A DNA stretch of 41,564 nucleotides from assembly GCA_029262895.1 (NCBI GenBank), contig JAJCYM010000061.1, forward strand, positions 1 to 41,564, given 5' to 3'. This DNA comes from Roseivirga sp. (GTDB lineage Bacteria > Bacteroidota > Bacteroidia > Cytophagales > Cyclobacteriaceae). Positions 9,328 to 17,380 of this stretch are shown one piece after another. The translations under genes were made by a program, and so were the position numbers. A model generated the notes under the pieces. That model was not told where the DNA came from and ran no database searches. It saw nothing but the letters and a program-made list of their open reading frames with translations. The stretch's first letter is position 1, and every line of letters starts with the position of its first letter.

Positions 9328-11538
9328 TTGAAAGCTTTAAAAGCTATATATTTTTCATTTCCTGTTAAACTCGTGGTCACCCACCTCAGGTTTAATCACT
9401 TTCTGGTGCTCTACTGGGTATTCTTGTTTTTCATTGTTAGCGGAAATTTCGGAAGCGTTCTGGGCATACCCTATCTCTTTCTTGATCCCGTTTATTTAGA
9501 TCAGGTCAATTTCTGGAGCTTTTTGATTATGGGTGTTGTGTTGGCCGGTTTTTCCATGGCCTTCAATATCAGTTCTTATATCTTGGACAGTTTCCGTTTT
9601 CCTTTTCTTGGGACACTTCCTAAGCCCTTTGCCCATTTCTGCCTTAATAATTCTCTAATTCCACTTTCGTTTCTGATCTATTATATCAGCCGAATTGTTG
9701 GATTTCAGCAGAACATGGAAGCGGACCCTGGCTTACATACGCTGGCGGATATTCTTGGTTTGTTGTTGGGATACGGAGCTATGCTGTCTCTAATGTTCTT
9801 CTATTTCACACGCACCAACAGAGACATATTTAAGATACTTGGTATACAGGTAGAAAAAGTGATAGGAAAGCCATCCAGTCCGAAGAAAAACGCATTCAAA
9901 GAATTGAGAAGGCTTCGCAGAAGCGTGGTCAAAGTTGAAAATTACCTAAGCCTTAGGATGAAATTCTTTAGTGCAAGAAGGTTCGAGAAAGTGTTTGACA
10001 GGGTTTTGATTTTAAGGGTTTTTGCTCAGAACCAACGTAATGCGATTTTTATTGAGTTGTTTCTCTTTGTGGCTATCATCAGTCTTGGCCTTTTTAAATC
10101 TCTTCCAGGCTTCCAAATCCCCGCTGCGGCCAGCATGGTATTGCTATTGACCATGATTGTAATGTTCACCGGAGCCATCAGTTACTGGTTTAGGACTTGG
10201 GCTATTGGTATTGTTGCCGCACTTTTTCTTATCCTGAATTTTTCCCATTTGGCCGGAGCTTTTCAGGCCATTTATCAGGCCTATGGACTGAATTATGAAG
10301 TAGAAAAGGCCGAGTATAGCATAGAGCGCATCAAGAAATTGAACAGTGCTGAGCAAGTGGCCAAAGACAAGGAGCATATGATCCAAATCCTTGAAAATTG
10401 GCAGGCCAAATTCGAGGAAGAGAAACCAAAGATGATTCTGATTACTTCCAGCGGTGGAGGTCAAAGATCGGCCCTATGGACCACGAGGGTATTGCAACAG
10501 GCCGACTCAGTGCTGTCTGGAGAATTGATGAAGCATACTACCTTATTGACAGGTGCTTCGGGTGGGCTGGTTGGTGCTAGCTACTACCGCGATTTTTATT
10601 GGCAAAATAAAGGGGCTGTTGATACTAAAATTGATTTGGAGCCCATGACCAGAGATGTGCTCAACCCGATTGTTTTTTCGCTTTTCGTCAATGATATTTT
10701 TATGCGCACGGGTAAATTCAAATTTGCAGGACAAGAATACCCTCAAGACCGTGGTTATGCATTTGAAGAGAGGTTACGGAGCAATTTGAATGCAGTAGAC
10801 AGAAAATTGATTGACTATCGCGAGCCGGAATTTAATGCGGAAATTCCGATGCTGGTAATGAACCCAACCATAGTAAACGATGGTAGGCGCTTGTATCTAT
10901 CACCTCAGCCTGTTTCGTTTTTTAATACGGGAACAGAAATTGAAGGAGCTAAGCAACAAGGTGTCGATTTCAGGGCGCTGTTGAAAAATCAACACGCGGA
11001 TAGTCTTAGGTTCTTATCCGCCTTAAGAATGAGTGCCACCTTTCCATATATCACTCCCAATGTAACCCTGCCCACCCAGCCACCTATTGAAATTGCGGAT
11101 GCCGGTATATCGGACAATTTTGGAATTTCTGATGCATTGACTTTCCTATACGTGTTTCAGGATTGGATAATGGAAAACACTGGTGGCGTGACTTTAATGA
11201 CGATACGCGATTCTGAGAAGGAACCGGAAATTCTCACAATTGGTAACCAATCTCTCGTTCAGCGTTTATTTAGCCCCTTACAAGGCGTTTATAACACTTG
11301 GGACTATGTGCAAACCATCAAGAACGAAAAGCAATACGACATGTTAAAATCGCTTTTTGGAGAACATTTGCAACGTGTGGAGTTTGAATATCGCATAGCC
11401 AATAGTCAGACTTCCAACGAACGTGCTTCATTGAGTTGGAGATTGACCGAACAAGAGACCAATAACATCATTCAGGCCATCAATGACCCTTTTGATCAGG
11501 CGGCCCTTGCCAAACTTGCACGCCTGTTTGCCAAATAG
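9328..11538 (+). CDS. Membrane-anchored patatin-like phospholipase
   Basis: This 736-residue protein combines an N-terminal part with several membrane helices (roughly residues 20-340, with a charged cytoplasmic stretch near 175-235) and a C-terminal patatin-like acyl hydrolase. In the latter the oxyanion-hole glycines are SSGGG (S375-G378), the nucleophile elbow is G-A-S411-G-G, and the dyad aspartate is D591 in IADAGISDNFG. Patatin-like enzymes cleave acyl esters of lipids. The substrate here is unknown. Translation appears to start at TTG 9328, one base after the methyltransferase stop, because the first ATG lies beyond the first membrane helix. Fusion of a large multi-helix domain to a patatin domain is less common than stand-alone patatins. 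Confidence 0.82.
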   Translation: MKALKAIYFSFPVKLVVTHLRFNHFLVLYWVFLFFIVSGNFGSVLGIPYLFLDPVYLDQVNFWSFLIMGVVLAGFSMAFNISSYILDSFRFPFLGTLPKPFAHFCLNNSLIPLSFLIYYISRIVGFQQNMEADPGLHTLADILGLLLGYGAMLSLMFFYFTRTNRDIFKILGIQVEKVIGKPSSPKKNAFKELRRLRRSVVKVENYLSLRMKFFSARRFEKVFDRVLILRVFAQNQRNAIFIELFLFVAIISLGLFKSLPGFQIPAAASMVLLLTMIVMFTGAISYWFRTWAIGIVAALFLILNFSHLAGAFQAIYQAYGLNYEVEKAEYSIERIKKLNSAEQVAKDKEHMIQILENWQAKFEEEKPKMILITSSGGGQRSALWTTRVLQQADSVLSGELMKHTTLLTGASGGLVGASYYRDFYWQNKGAVDTKIDLEPMTRDVLNPIVFSLFVNDIFMRTGKFKFAGQEYPQDRGYAFEERLRSNLNAVDRKLIDYREPEFNAEIPMLVMNPTIVNDGRRLYLSPQPVSFFNTGTEIEGAKQQGVDFRALLKNQHADSLRFLSALRMSATFPYITPNVTLPTQPPIEIADAGISDNFGISDALTFLYVFQDWIMENTGGVTLMTIRDSEKEPEILTIGNQSLVQRLFSPLQGVYNTWDYVQTIKNEKQYDMLKSLFGEHLQRVEFEYRIANSQTSNERASLSWRLTEQETNNIIQAINDPFDQAALAKLARLFAK

Positions 11539-11540
11539 CT

Positions 11541-11570
11541 AAACTGCCTAACAACCGTTAGGAAACTGCC
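11541..11570. promoter_or_regulatory. Operator-like palindrome upstream of icmF
   Basis: CCTAAC (11547-11552), 4 bases, GTTAGG (11557-11562) form a 16-bp palindrome. It overlaps and lies between two direct copies of AAACTGCC (11541-11548 and 11563-11570). It sits just upstream of the icmF -7 box. The symmetric CTAAC-N4-GTTAG layout resembles TetR-family operators, which is inference. It lacks a T-run, so it is not a good terminator for the preceding lipase gene. Confidence 0.5.
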
Positions 11571-11580
11571 GCATTTTGCC

Positions 11581-11588
11581 TAAATTTG
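11581..11588 (+). promoter_or_regulatory. Putative -7 promoter element of icmF
   Basis: TAAATTTG matches the Bacteroidota -7 consensus TAnnTTTG exactly and lies 25 bases before the icmF ATG. No perfect TTTG is found at the expected -33 distance. That place is taken by the palindrome at 11547-11562, which would suit a regulated promoter. Confidence 0.55.
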
Positions 11589-11612
11589 CATGTTTAATTA
11601 ACACAACCGTAT

Positions 11613-14600
11613 ATGCAGCAAGTAGCCCCGTATCAGCCCAAGAACAAAGTTCGAATTGTGACCGCTGCTTCACTGTTTGATGGCCATGATGCCGCCATTA
11701 ATATTATGCGCAGAATCATTCAGGCTACTGGTTGCGAGGTAATTCATCTAGGCCATGACAGGAGTGTTGAAGAAGTGGTAAATACAGCCATTCAGGAAGA
11801 TGCACAAGCCATTGCCATGACCTCTTATCAGGGGGGGCACAATGAATATTTCAAATACATGTATGACCTGTTGAAAGAAAAGGGGTCAGAGCACATCAAA
11901 ATTTTTGGTGGAGGGGGAGGAGTGATTCTTCCGGAAGAAATTGCCGAGTTGATGGACTACGGAATCACCAGGATTTATTCTCCTGATGACGGGCGTGAGA
12001 TGGGACTCCAAGGGATGATCAACGATATGGTGGAACAAAGTGACTTTCCCAGCGGGCAAAATCTCAATGGAGAGGTAGACCATATTGCTGAGAAAGACAT
12101 TAAATCCATAGCTCGGGTAATTTCTGCGGCTGAAAACTTCCCGGATGAGTCCAAGGCTGATTTAGACCAGGTGCACAGCCTTGCTGCTAAAATTGACACA
12201 CCCGTTTTGGGAATTACAGGTACTGGTGGATCGGGTAAATCATCCTTAGTGGATGAGCTGGTTAGGAGGTTTTTGGTAGATTTTGAAGATAAGAACATCG
12301 CTATCGTTTCGGTTGATCCGTCAAAGCGAAAGACCGGAGGAGCTCTTTTGGGAGATAGAATCCGAATGAACTCAATCAATAGCCCCAGAGTTTATATGCG
12401 CTCCCTGGCCACCAGGCAGTCCAACCTTGCCCTCTCGAAGCATGTAAAGGAAGCCGTTCAGGTTTTGAAAGCGGCCAACTACGATTTGATAATTCTTGAA
12501 ACATCAGGCATAGGCCAATCCGATACCGAAATTCTTGATCACTCCGATGTGTCGCTTTACGTGATGACGCCAGAATATGGTGCGGCCACTCAGCTGGAGA
12601 AAATTGACATGCTTGATTTTGCAGACGTCATAGCGCTCAATAAATTCGACAAACGTGGAGCGCTGGATGCATTAAGAGATGTAAAAAAGCAGTACCAAAG
12701 AAATCATGGCTTGTGGACGGCTAATGTCGATGATATGCCTGTTTATGGCACAATCGCATCACAATTCAATGATCCAGGAATGAACTCCCTATATAAGGTG
12801 ATCATGGATCAAGTTGCAGACAAAACGGGTGCTGAGCTCAAGTCTACTTTCGAGATCACTAATGAGATGTCAGAGAAGATTTTTGTCATTCCGCCAAAGA
12901 GAACCAGGTACCTATCAGAAATATCTGAGAACAATAGGGCCTACGATGAATGGGTTGACAAGCAATCAGAAGTTGCCGAGAAGCTTTTCGGAATGCACGT
13001 GTCCATTGAAGCCATTAAAGCTTCCTCTTTTGGTGATAAAGAGGCATTGATAAAAGGGCTGCAAGAGTCTTATGACCAAATCGTCTTAGACCTTGATCCG
13101 CGTAATCTACAATTGATTGAGCAGTGGGAAGACAAGAAGAAGCGATATACTGATCCTGTTTATACTTTTAAGGTCAGAGATAAGGAAATCAACATTGAAA
13201 CCTACACCGAATCCCTTTCCCATACGCAGATTCCTAAGGTAGCGCTCCCAAAATTCAGAAGTTGGGGTGATGTACTGAGATGGTCTCTGCAAGAGAATGT
13301 TCCAGGTGAATTTCCCTACACCGCTGGAATTTATCCTTTTAAAAGAGAAGGAGAGGACCCAACTCGAATGTTTGCAGGTGAGGGGGGACCGGAAAGAACT
13401 AACAGACGCTTCCATTATGTAAGCTTGGGCATGCCAGCCGCCAGGTTGTCAACTGCCTTTGATTCTGTGACGCTTTATGGCAACGATCCAGGCCACCGTC
13501 CGGATATTTATGGAAAGATCGGTAATGCAGGAGTTAGCATTTGTTGCTTGAATGATGCTAAAAAACTCTATTCAGGATTCAATCTTGCGGATCCAACCAC
13601 TTCAGTTTCTATGACTATTAATGGCCCGGCACCTATGCTGCTTGGTTTCTTTATGAATGCCGCTATTGATCAGCAGTGTGAATTGTATATCAAGGAGAAT
13701 GGTCTGGAAAAAGAGATTGAGTCAAAAATAGCGACCATCTACAAAAAGAAAGGTGTGGCTCGCCCTGCTTACCAGGGCGAACTTCCTGAAGGTAACGATG
13801 GCTTGGGACTGATGTTATTGGGTGTGACCGGAGATCAGGTATTGCCGGCAGAAGTTTATAACAAAATAAAGGGCGACACGCTAACTAAGGTTCGTGGCAC
13901 CGTTCAGGCGGATATTCTCAAAGAAGACCAGGCTCAGAACACCTGTATCTTCTCAACAGAATTCGCACTGAGGTTGATGGGTGACGTGCAGCAGTACTTT
14001 ATCGATCAGAATGTCAGAAATTTTTACTCGGTTTCCATTTCAGGATATCATATTGCTGAAGCAGGTGCCAACCCGATCTCTCAGCTGGCCTTCACATTGG
14101 CCAATGGCTTTACCTATGTAGAATACTACCTAAGTAGGGGCATGGATATCGACAAGTTTGGCCCGAACCTTTCTTTCTTTTTCTCCAATGGCATTGACCC
14201 GGAGTATGCGGTAATAGGCCGTGTAGCCCGAAGGATTTGGGCAAAGGCGATGAAAAATAAGTATGCAGCCAACCCAAGGGCGCAGATGCTGAAATATCAC
14301 ATTCAAACTTCCGGGCGATCTCTTCATGCTCAGGAGATTGATTTCAATGACATCCGTACCACCCTTCAGGCCTTATATGCCATTTATGATAATTGTAATT
14401 CGCTGCATACCAATGCTTATGATGAGGCCATTACAACGCCTACCGAAGAGTCTGTAAGAAGGGCCATGGCTATTCAATTGATCATTAACAAGGAACTAGG
14501 CTTAGCGAAAAACGAAAATCCAATGCAAGGCTCATTTATCACCGAAGAACTCACAGATTTGGTGGAAGAGGCAGTGCTACTGGAATTCGACAGAATCACT

Positions 14601-14993
14601 GAAAGGGGAGGAGTGCTCGGAGCCATGGAGACCATGTACCAGCGTAGCAAAATACAGGAAGAAAGCCTTTACTACGAAACGCTCAAGCATACAGGTGAAT
14701 TTCCAATTATTGGTGTAAACACCTTCCTAAGCTCTAAGGGCTCACCTACAGTTTTGCCTAAAGAGGTAATCAGAGCAACCGAGGAAGAGAAGGAATATCA
14801 GATTCAAATGCTCGAGGAGCTTCACACGCGTAATGCAGATCGAATTGAAGAGGTGCTGTCCAGAATACAGAAGGCAGCCGTGCAGAATGAGAATATTTTC
14901 GAAGAGTTAATGGAGGCTTGTAAGTATTGTTCACTAGGTCAGATTACCTCCGCTTTATTTGAAGTGGGAGGGCAGTACCGAAGGAATATGTAG
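11613..14993 (+). CDS. icmF: Fused isobutyryl-CoA mutase (IcmF) with G-protein chaperone domain
   Basis: This 1126-residue protein interconverts isobutyryl-CoA and n-butyryl-CoA with adenosylcobalamin. Domain order is as in IcmF. The cobalamin-binding domain comes first (residues about 10-145; DGHDAA with H25 as the lower axial ligand, later [10 protein letters not shown]). Next is a MeaI-type GTPase (P-loop GTGGSGKS at 203-210; NKFD at 343-346). A linker and the TIM-barrel substrate domain follow ([12 protein letters not shown], with F576 at the position where methylmalonyl-CoA mutases have Tyr; [14 protein letters not shown] later). The Phe favours an IcmF over a methylmalonyl-CoA mutase. 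The built-in GTPase is expected to gate cofactor loading and repair. Full length. Some IcmFs also act on isovaleryl/pivalyl-CoA, so the in vivo substrate is not certain. Confidence 0.94.
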   Translation: MQQVAPYQPKNKVRIVTAASLFDGHDAAINIMRRIIQATGCEVIHLGHDRSVEEVVNTAIQEDAQAIAMTSYQGGHNEYFKYMYDLLKEKGSEHIKIFGGGGGVILPEEIAELMDYGITRIYSPDDGREMGLQGMINDMVEQSDFPSGQNLNGEVDHIAEKDIKSIARVISAAENFPDESKADLDQVHSLAAKIDTPVLGITGTGGSGKSSLVDELVRRFLVDFEDKNIAIVSVDPSKRKTGGALLGDRIRMNSINSPRVYMRSLATRQSNLALSKHVKEAVQVLKAANYDLIILETSGIGQSDTEILDHSDVSLYVMTPEYGAATQLEKIDMLDFADVIALNKFDKRGALDALRDVKKQYQRNHGLWTANVDDMPVYGTIASQFNDPGMNSLYKVIMDQVADKTGAELKSTFEITNEMSEKIFVIPPKRTRYLSEISENNRAYDEWVDKQSEVAEKLFGMHVSIEAIKASSFGDKEALIKGLQESYDQIVLDLDPRNLQLIEQWEDKKKRYTDPVYTFKVRDKEINIETYTESLSHTQIPKVALPKFRSWGDVLRWSLQENVPGEFPYTAGIYPFKREGEDPTRMFAGEGGPERTNRRFHYVSLGMPAARLSTAFDSVTLYGNDPGHRPDIYGKIGNAGVSICCLNDAKKLYSGFNLADPTTSVSMTINGPAPMLLGFFMNAAIDQQCELYIKENGLEKEIESKIATIYKKKGVARPAYQGELPEGNDGLGLMLLGVTGDQVLPAEVYNKIKGDTLTKVRGTVQADILKEDQAQNTCIFSTEFALRLMGDVQQYFIDQNVRNFYSVSISGYHIAEAGANPISQLAFTLANGFTYVEYYLSRGMDIDKFGPNLSFFFSNGIDPEYAVIGRVARRIWAKAMKNKYAANPRAQMLKYHIQTSGRSLHAQEIDFNDIRTTLQALYAIYDNCNSLHTNAYDEAITTPTEESVRRAMAIQLIINKELGLAKNENPMQGSFITEELTDLVEEAVLLEFDRITERGGVLGAMETMYQRSKIQEESLYYETLKHTGEFPIIGVNTFLSSKGSPTVLPKEVIRATEEEKEYQIQMLEELHTRNADRIEEVLSRIQKAAVQNENIFEELMEACKYCSLGQITSALFEVGGQYRRNM

Positions 14994-15009
14994 GGCAGTC
15001 AATTGCTGA

Positions 15010-15030
15010 ATAGTCGATGGTCGATAGCCG
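15010..15030. repeat. Degenerate heptamer tandem repeat after icmF
   Basis: Three consecutive 7-bp units ATAGTCG, ATGGTCG and ATAGCCG begin 17 bases after the icmF stop. The 14 bases before them look like decayed units. A comparable but longer array follows the E2 gene at 36016-36064. Confidence 0.5.
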
Positions 15031-15036
15031 CTGTAC

Positions 15037-15089
15037 TGTTATTCTGAATCAGGGCCGCCTGTAAAGGCGAGCGGAGATGAAGAATGACG
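15037..15089. repeat. REP-like imperfect inverted repeat
   Basis: TGTTATTCT (15037-15045) can pair with AGAATGACG (15081-15089) over 9 positions, two of them G-T. A GC-rich inner hairpin CGCC (15056-15059) / GGCG (15066-15069) lies inside. It resembles dispersed intergenic repeats with ATTCT/AGAAT ends seen in many bacterial genomes. Only one copy is in this window, so the repetitive nature is inferred. Confidence 0.45.
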
Positions 15090-15154
15090 GTGCGTCTGCG
15101 CTAACCTTTCTTTTGCTGATGAAGGAAGCATCTTTTTATCACTTCCAAAGTAAA

Positions 15155-15228
15155 TCTTCACGGACAGAGTCCTAACAGCCATAATGGTCACAGGTTCAGA
15201 GAACCTGCGACAGAGATGTTTGTGAAGA
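15155..15228. repeat. Branched (cloverleaf-like) hairpin element, possible REP/RAYT-type repeat
   Basis: An outer stem TCTTCAC (15155-15161) / GTGAAGA (15222-15228) encloses two hairpins that both have the loop AGA. The first is GGAC-AGA-GTCC (15162-15172). The second is GTC-A-CAGGTTC-AGA-GAACCTG-C-GAC (15187-15211), 10 pairs with one mismatch. Paired hairpins with short identical loops are typical of REP units mobilised by IS200-like RAYT transposases, but no such gene is present here. It is not a tRNA, since it lacks the T-loop and acceptor-stem pattern. Confidence 0.5.
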
Positions 15229-15273
15229 CACCACCCCAAGCAAGGCAGCCCTTCAAAACTGACCAGGCTAATT

Positions 15274-16392
15274 CTAATCTTTCCTATAAATAAATCCTCT
15301 TGCTGTTAATTGGCCGGTGATAATCTCCTGTGCCGCCTCGTCCAATGTCCGTCCCTCTTTTTTAACGCCCAACTTAATATTAAGGAAACCCTCAATCTTT
15401 TTTTGATACAGGTACAGTCCCTCACGCGCATTGCTTCTTTGTTGAGCCCTTTTTACCAGAAATTGTCGAAATTCTCGTTTTCCCAGACCTTTTAGCTCTT
15501 CCGGTATGTCATTGGGTTGTATGGCATCAAAATCCCAATCACTCTCCTCAAATATCTCTATGATATCGCGTGGAGCCTTAAATCCGCGCATACGATTTAT
15601 GATCATATTTCGATAGGCCGGAGTGATCAGTCCTTTTGCCGGTATTCGAGGTTTGTTTTTGAAGTTAAAAGTCTCCATAAACTTGCGGTACTGCTCAATA
15701 ACATTATGATCAAATGGTGTTTCATGGTTTAAGCTATCCTGATCCTGTTCTATGAAGGTAAATGCACCACCACCTATTTCTGCGGCTGAATCCCAGAGCA
15801 AGTTTTTGGTCGGATCATAATTGCCGTAAAATATGGTATTGACAAGCACTCCATTTTTCAAAGCACTCGCGCATGCCTTCTTATAACTTGTAGGCCCCTG
15901 AGCGAAACTCTCATTGCCAGCTACCATGATAGTTTTGAAAACGCTCGATTCTTGCCAATTAAGCTCGTTGACAGCCCTATCAATTGCCTGACCAAAAAAT
16001 TCATTTCCTCCACCAGTTTGGAGTTCGAACATCAGGTCTGCCAATTGTGCGAAGTCACGCGTGAAATCAGAAACCAGCTTGTTTTGAACCTGTTTTCCAT
16101 CTTCTACAAAGTCGCCCACAGTAATAACAGCAATCTCTACATCAGGATGTTGCTTTTTAAGTTCGAACTCTCCAACATAATCCAGCAGGCTCCAAATCTG
16201 CGTTTGTGCTTGAAGTAACAGGTTATTCATGCTACCACTTACATCGATGATCAAACAGAGTTGAACCAATGGTTTTACACTGTCAGAATCAGAAGGCTGA
16301 GGCCTTGTGTCAATGGCCAACATCATCAGCAATATGAAAGCAATGATTTTTTTCAACGGGCTTTTTATTCCATAACTAAAAAATTCATCCAA
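15274..16392 (-). CDS. Secreted von Willebrand factor A-domain protein
   Basis: This protein of up to 372 residues has a VWA domain with a clear MIDAS metal site (D50-V-S-G-S-M55) at about residues 40-235, followed by a helical C-terminal region (about 250-372) of no known family. There is no ATG near the start. Translation may begin at TTG 16392, or more likely at TTG 16356, which gives LKKIIAFILLMMLA as a tidy signal peptide. VWA domains bind protein partners through a divalent metal. The partner is unknown. It is convergent with icmF and stands alone, about 120 bases from the next minus-strand gene. Confidence 0.75.
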   Translation of the reverse strand: MDEFFSYGIKSPLKKIIAFILLMMLAIDTRPQPSDSDSVKPLVQLCLIIDVSGSMNNLLLQAQTQIWSLLDYVGEFELKKQHPDVEIAVITVGDFVEDGKQVQNKLVSDFTRDFAQLADLMFELQTGGGNEFFGQAIDRAVNELNWQESSVFKTIMVAGNESFAQGPTSYKKACASALKNGVLVNTIFYGNYDPTKNLLWDSAAEIGGGAFTFIEQDQDSLNHETPFDHNVIEQYRKFMETFNFKNKPRIPAKGLITPAYRNMIINRMRGFKAPRDIIEIFEESDWDFDAIQPNDIPEELKGLGKREFRQFLVKRAQQRSNAREGLYLYQKKIEGFLNIKLGVKKEGRTLDEAAQEIITGQLTARGFIYRKD

Positions 16393-16515
16393 GAGAGCAC
16401 AAATTAGCTAATTGCTTTGTGATAAGATGAATGGTGCTGTCACACAAGAAAACGCGGTCAGGAGGGGTAAGTTTTCCCAACCCGGTTTTCTTTCATTCCA
16501 AAAGAGATACAGGGC

Positions 16516-17172
16516 TTAACTCAATCCTCTGAAATTGGTGATTGAATCGGGTGTTTCGAGGCCTGGTTTGCAATCTTTATTTTTCAAAGGCGCACCTACC
16601 GTGATGTCCAGCGGCAGAACCCCAGCCCATACATCCAAATCCATATCATGAGGCTCGTCATTAGCACCCTCAGCCCTGACCTTCGCTGAGGCATCGGTGA
16701 TATCAATGGCCATCACGATTGTGGCCTTCATCTCTTTCGTATTAGGACTTCTTGCTTCTTCCCACCGCCCTTTGATGATGTTATCAGTAATGACCTTTAA
16801 CGCTTCCATCTTCTCATCCCAATCGGAAACAAGACGGGGTTTACCAAAAAGCACGGCAGAGCGATAGTTAAAAGAATGATGAAAAACCGATCTGGCCAGA
16901 ACGATCCCATCCATATGAGTGACGGTGGCACTGACAGATTCATTTTTTAGCAGCGCGTTCAACATTCTATTTTTGGAAGAACCATGTACAAAAACGGTGT
17001 CACCCACTCTGCCATATCCCGTGGGAATTACGATTGGCGTGCCTTCATAGACATAAGCCAAATGACATAAAAAGTGCGAGTCTACAATTTTGTAAACCTC
17101 GTCTTTGTCATATTGAGCTCGGTTCGGGCCTCGAACCACTTTGTTAAGGGGGGATTTTGCAAATTCAGTCAT
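16516..17172 (-). CDS. Pyridoxamine 5'-phosphate oxidase-like FMN-binding protein
   Basis: This 218-residue protein is of the Pyridox_ox_2 / PNPOx-like split-barrel type. N-terminal NKVVRGPNRAQYDKDEVYKIVDSHFLCHLAYVYEGTPIVIPTGYGRVGDTVFVHGSSKNRML is characteristic (FMN phosphate-binding HGSSKNRML). Later parts include SATVTHMDGIVLARSVFHHSFNYRSAVLFG. It starts at ATG 17172. It is divergent from a MocR/PdxR-type regulator, a pairing known for regulators that control vitamin B6-related or flavin oxidoreductase genes. True pyridoxine-phosphate oxidase (PdxH) is a different subgroup, so the substrate is not assigned. Confidence 0.85.
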   Translation of the reverse strand: MTEFAKSPLNKVVRGPNRAQYDKDEVYKIVDSHFLCHLAYVYEGTPIVIPTGYGRVGDTVFVHGSSKNRMLNALLKNESVSATVTHMDGIVLARSVFHHSFNYRSAVLFGKPRLVSDWDEKMEALKVITDNIIKGRWEEARSPNTKEMKATIVMAIDITDASAKVRAEGANDEPHDMDLDVWAGVLPLDITVGAPLKNKDCKPGLETPDSITNFRGLS

Positions 17173-17304
17173 ATTATAATATTCTCAAGATTGGATGCTT
17201 TCTACTTTATTTTTCCCCTCCTCCTAAGCACCGCTCAAAATTAATGACGGTATCACAGGCCTTAAGATTCTCCGAAATAAAACTGACCTGTGCATGATTC
17301 GGGT

Positions 17305-17334
17305 TTTGAGTTTCAATTCAAACTTATATCTTTG
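17305..17334 (+). promoter_or_regulatory. Bacteroidota-type promoter of the MocR-like gene
   Basis: TTTG at 17305-17308 and TATCTTTG at 17327-17334, 18 bases apart, fit the Bacteroidota consensus. A minus-strand -7-like TAAGTTTG occupies 17319-17326, directly abutting it, which may serve the divergent oxidase-like gene, though its -33 box is missing. Confidence 0.6.
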
Positions 17335-17335
17335 A

Positions 17336-17378
17336 CGGACTAGTATGTTGTACCAGTTTGTTAGTATTAAATAGTCCG
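17336..17378. promoter_or_regulatory. Repeats at the MocR-like gene start, possible regulator binding site
   Basis: CGGACTA (17336-17342) and TAGTCCG (17372-17378) form a 7-bp inverted repeat. TAGTAT occurs twice in direct orientation (17341-17346 and 17362-17367), 21 bases apart, which is two helical turns. MocR/PdxR regulators are known to bind spaced direct repeats. The position downstream of the promoter would suit autorepression. Confidence 0.4.
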
Positions 17379-17380
17379 GT

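Larger units (their letters stand above)
14994..15273. other. Gene-free spacer rich in repeat-like hairpins
   Basis: This 280-base stretch between convergent icmF and the VWA gene holds a short 7-bp repeat array (15010-15030), a REP-like inverted repeat (15037-15089) and a branched hairpin element (15155-15228). I see no credible gene. The longest minus-strand frame across it follows the hairpins and has no family resemblance. Confidence 0.65.

Noticed and set aside
15155-15228. Possible tRNA because of the cloverleaf look and the GGTTCAGA stretch
   Set aside because: The loops are only three bases, no T-loop GTTCRAnnC or anticodon arm fits, and no acceptor stem is formed.
15039-15239. A 66-codon minus-strand open frame in the icmF/VWA spacer
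   Set aside because: It coincides with the REP-like and branched hairpin elements, has no family resemblance and no promoter or leader, so it is taken as chance.
16399-16422. Inverted repeat CACAAA...TTTGTG between the VWA and PNPOx-like genes as a terminator
   Set aside because: It lies upstream of the VWA gene start, more than 90 bases past the PNPOx-like stop, and no T run follows.
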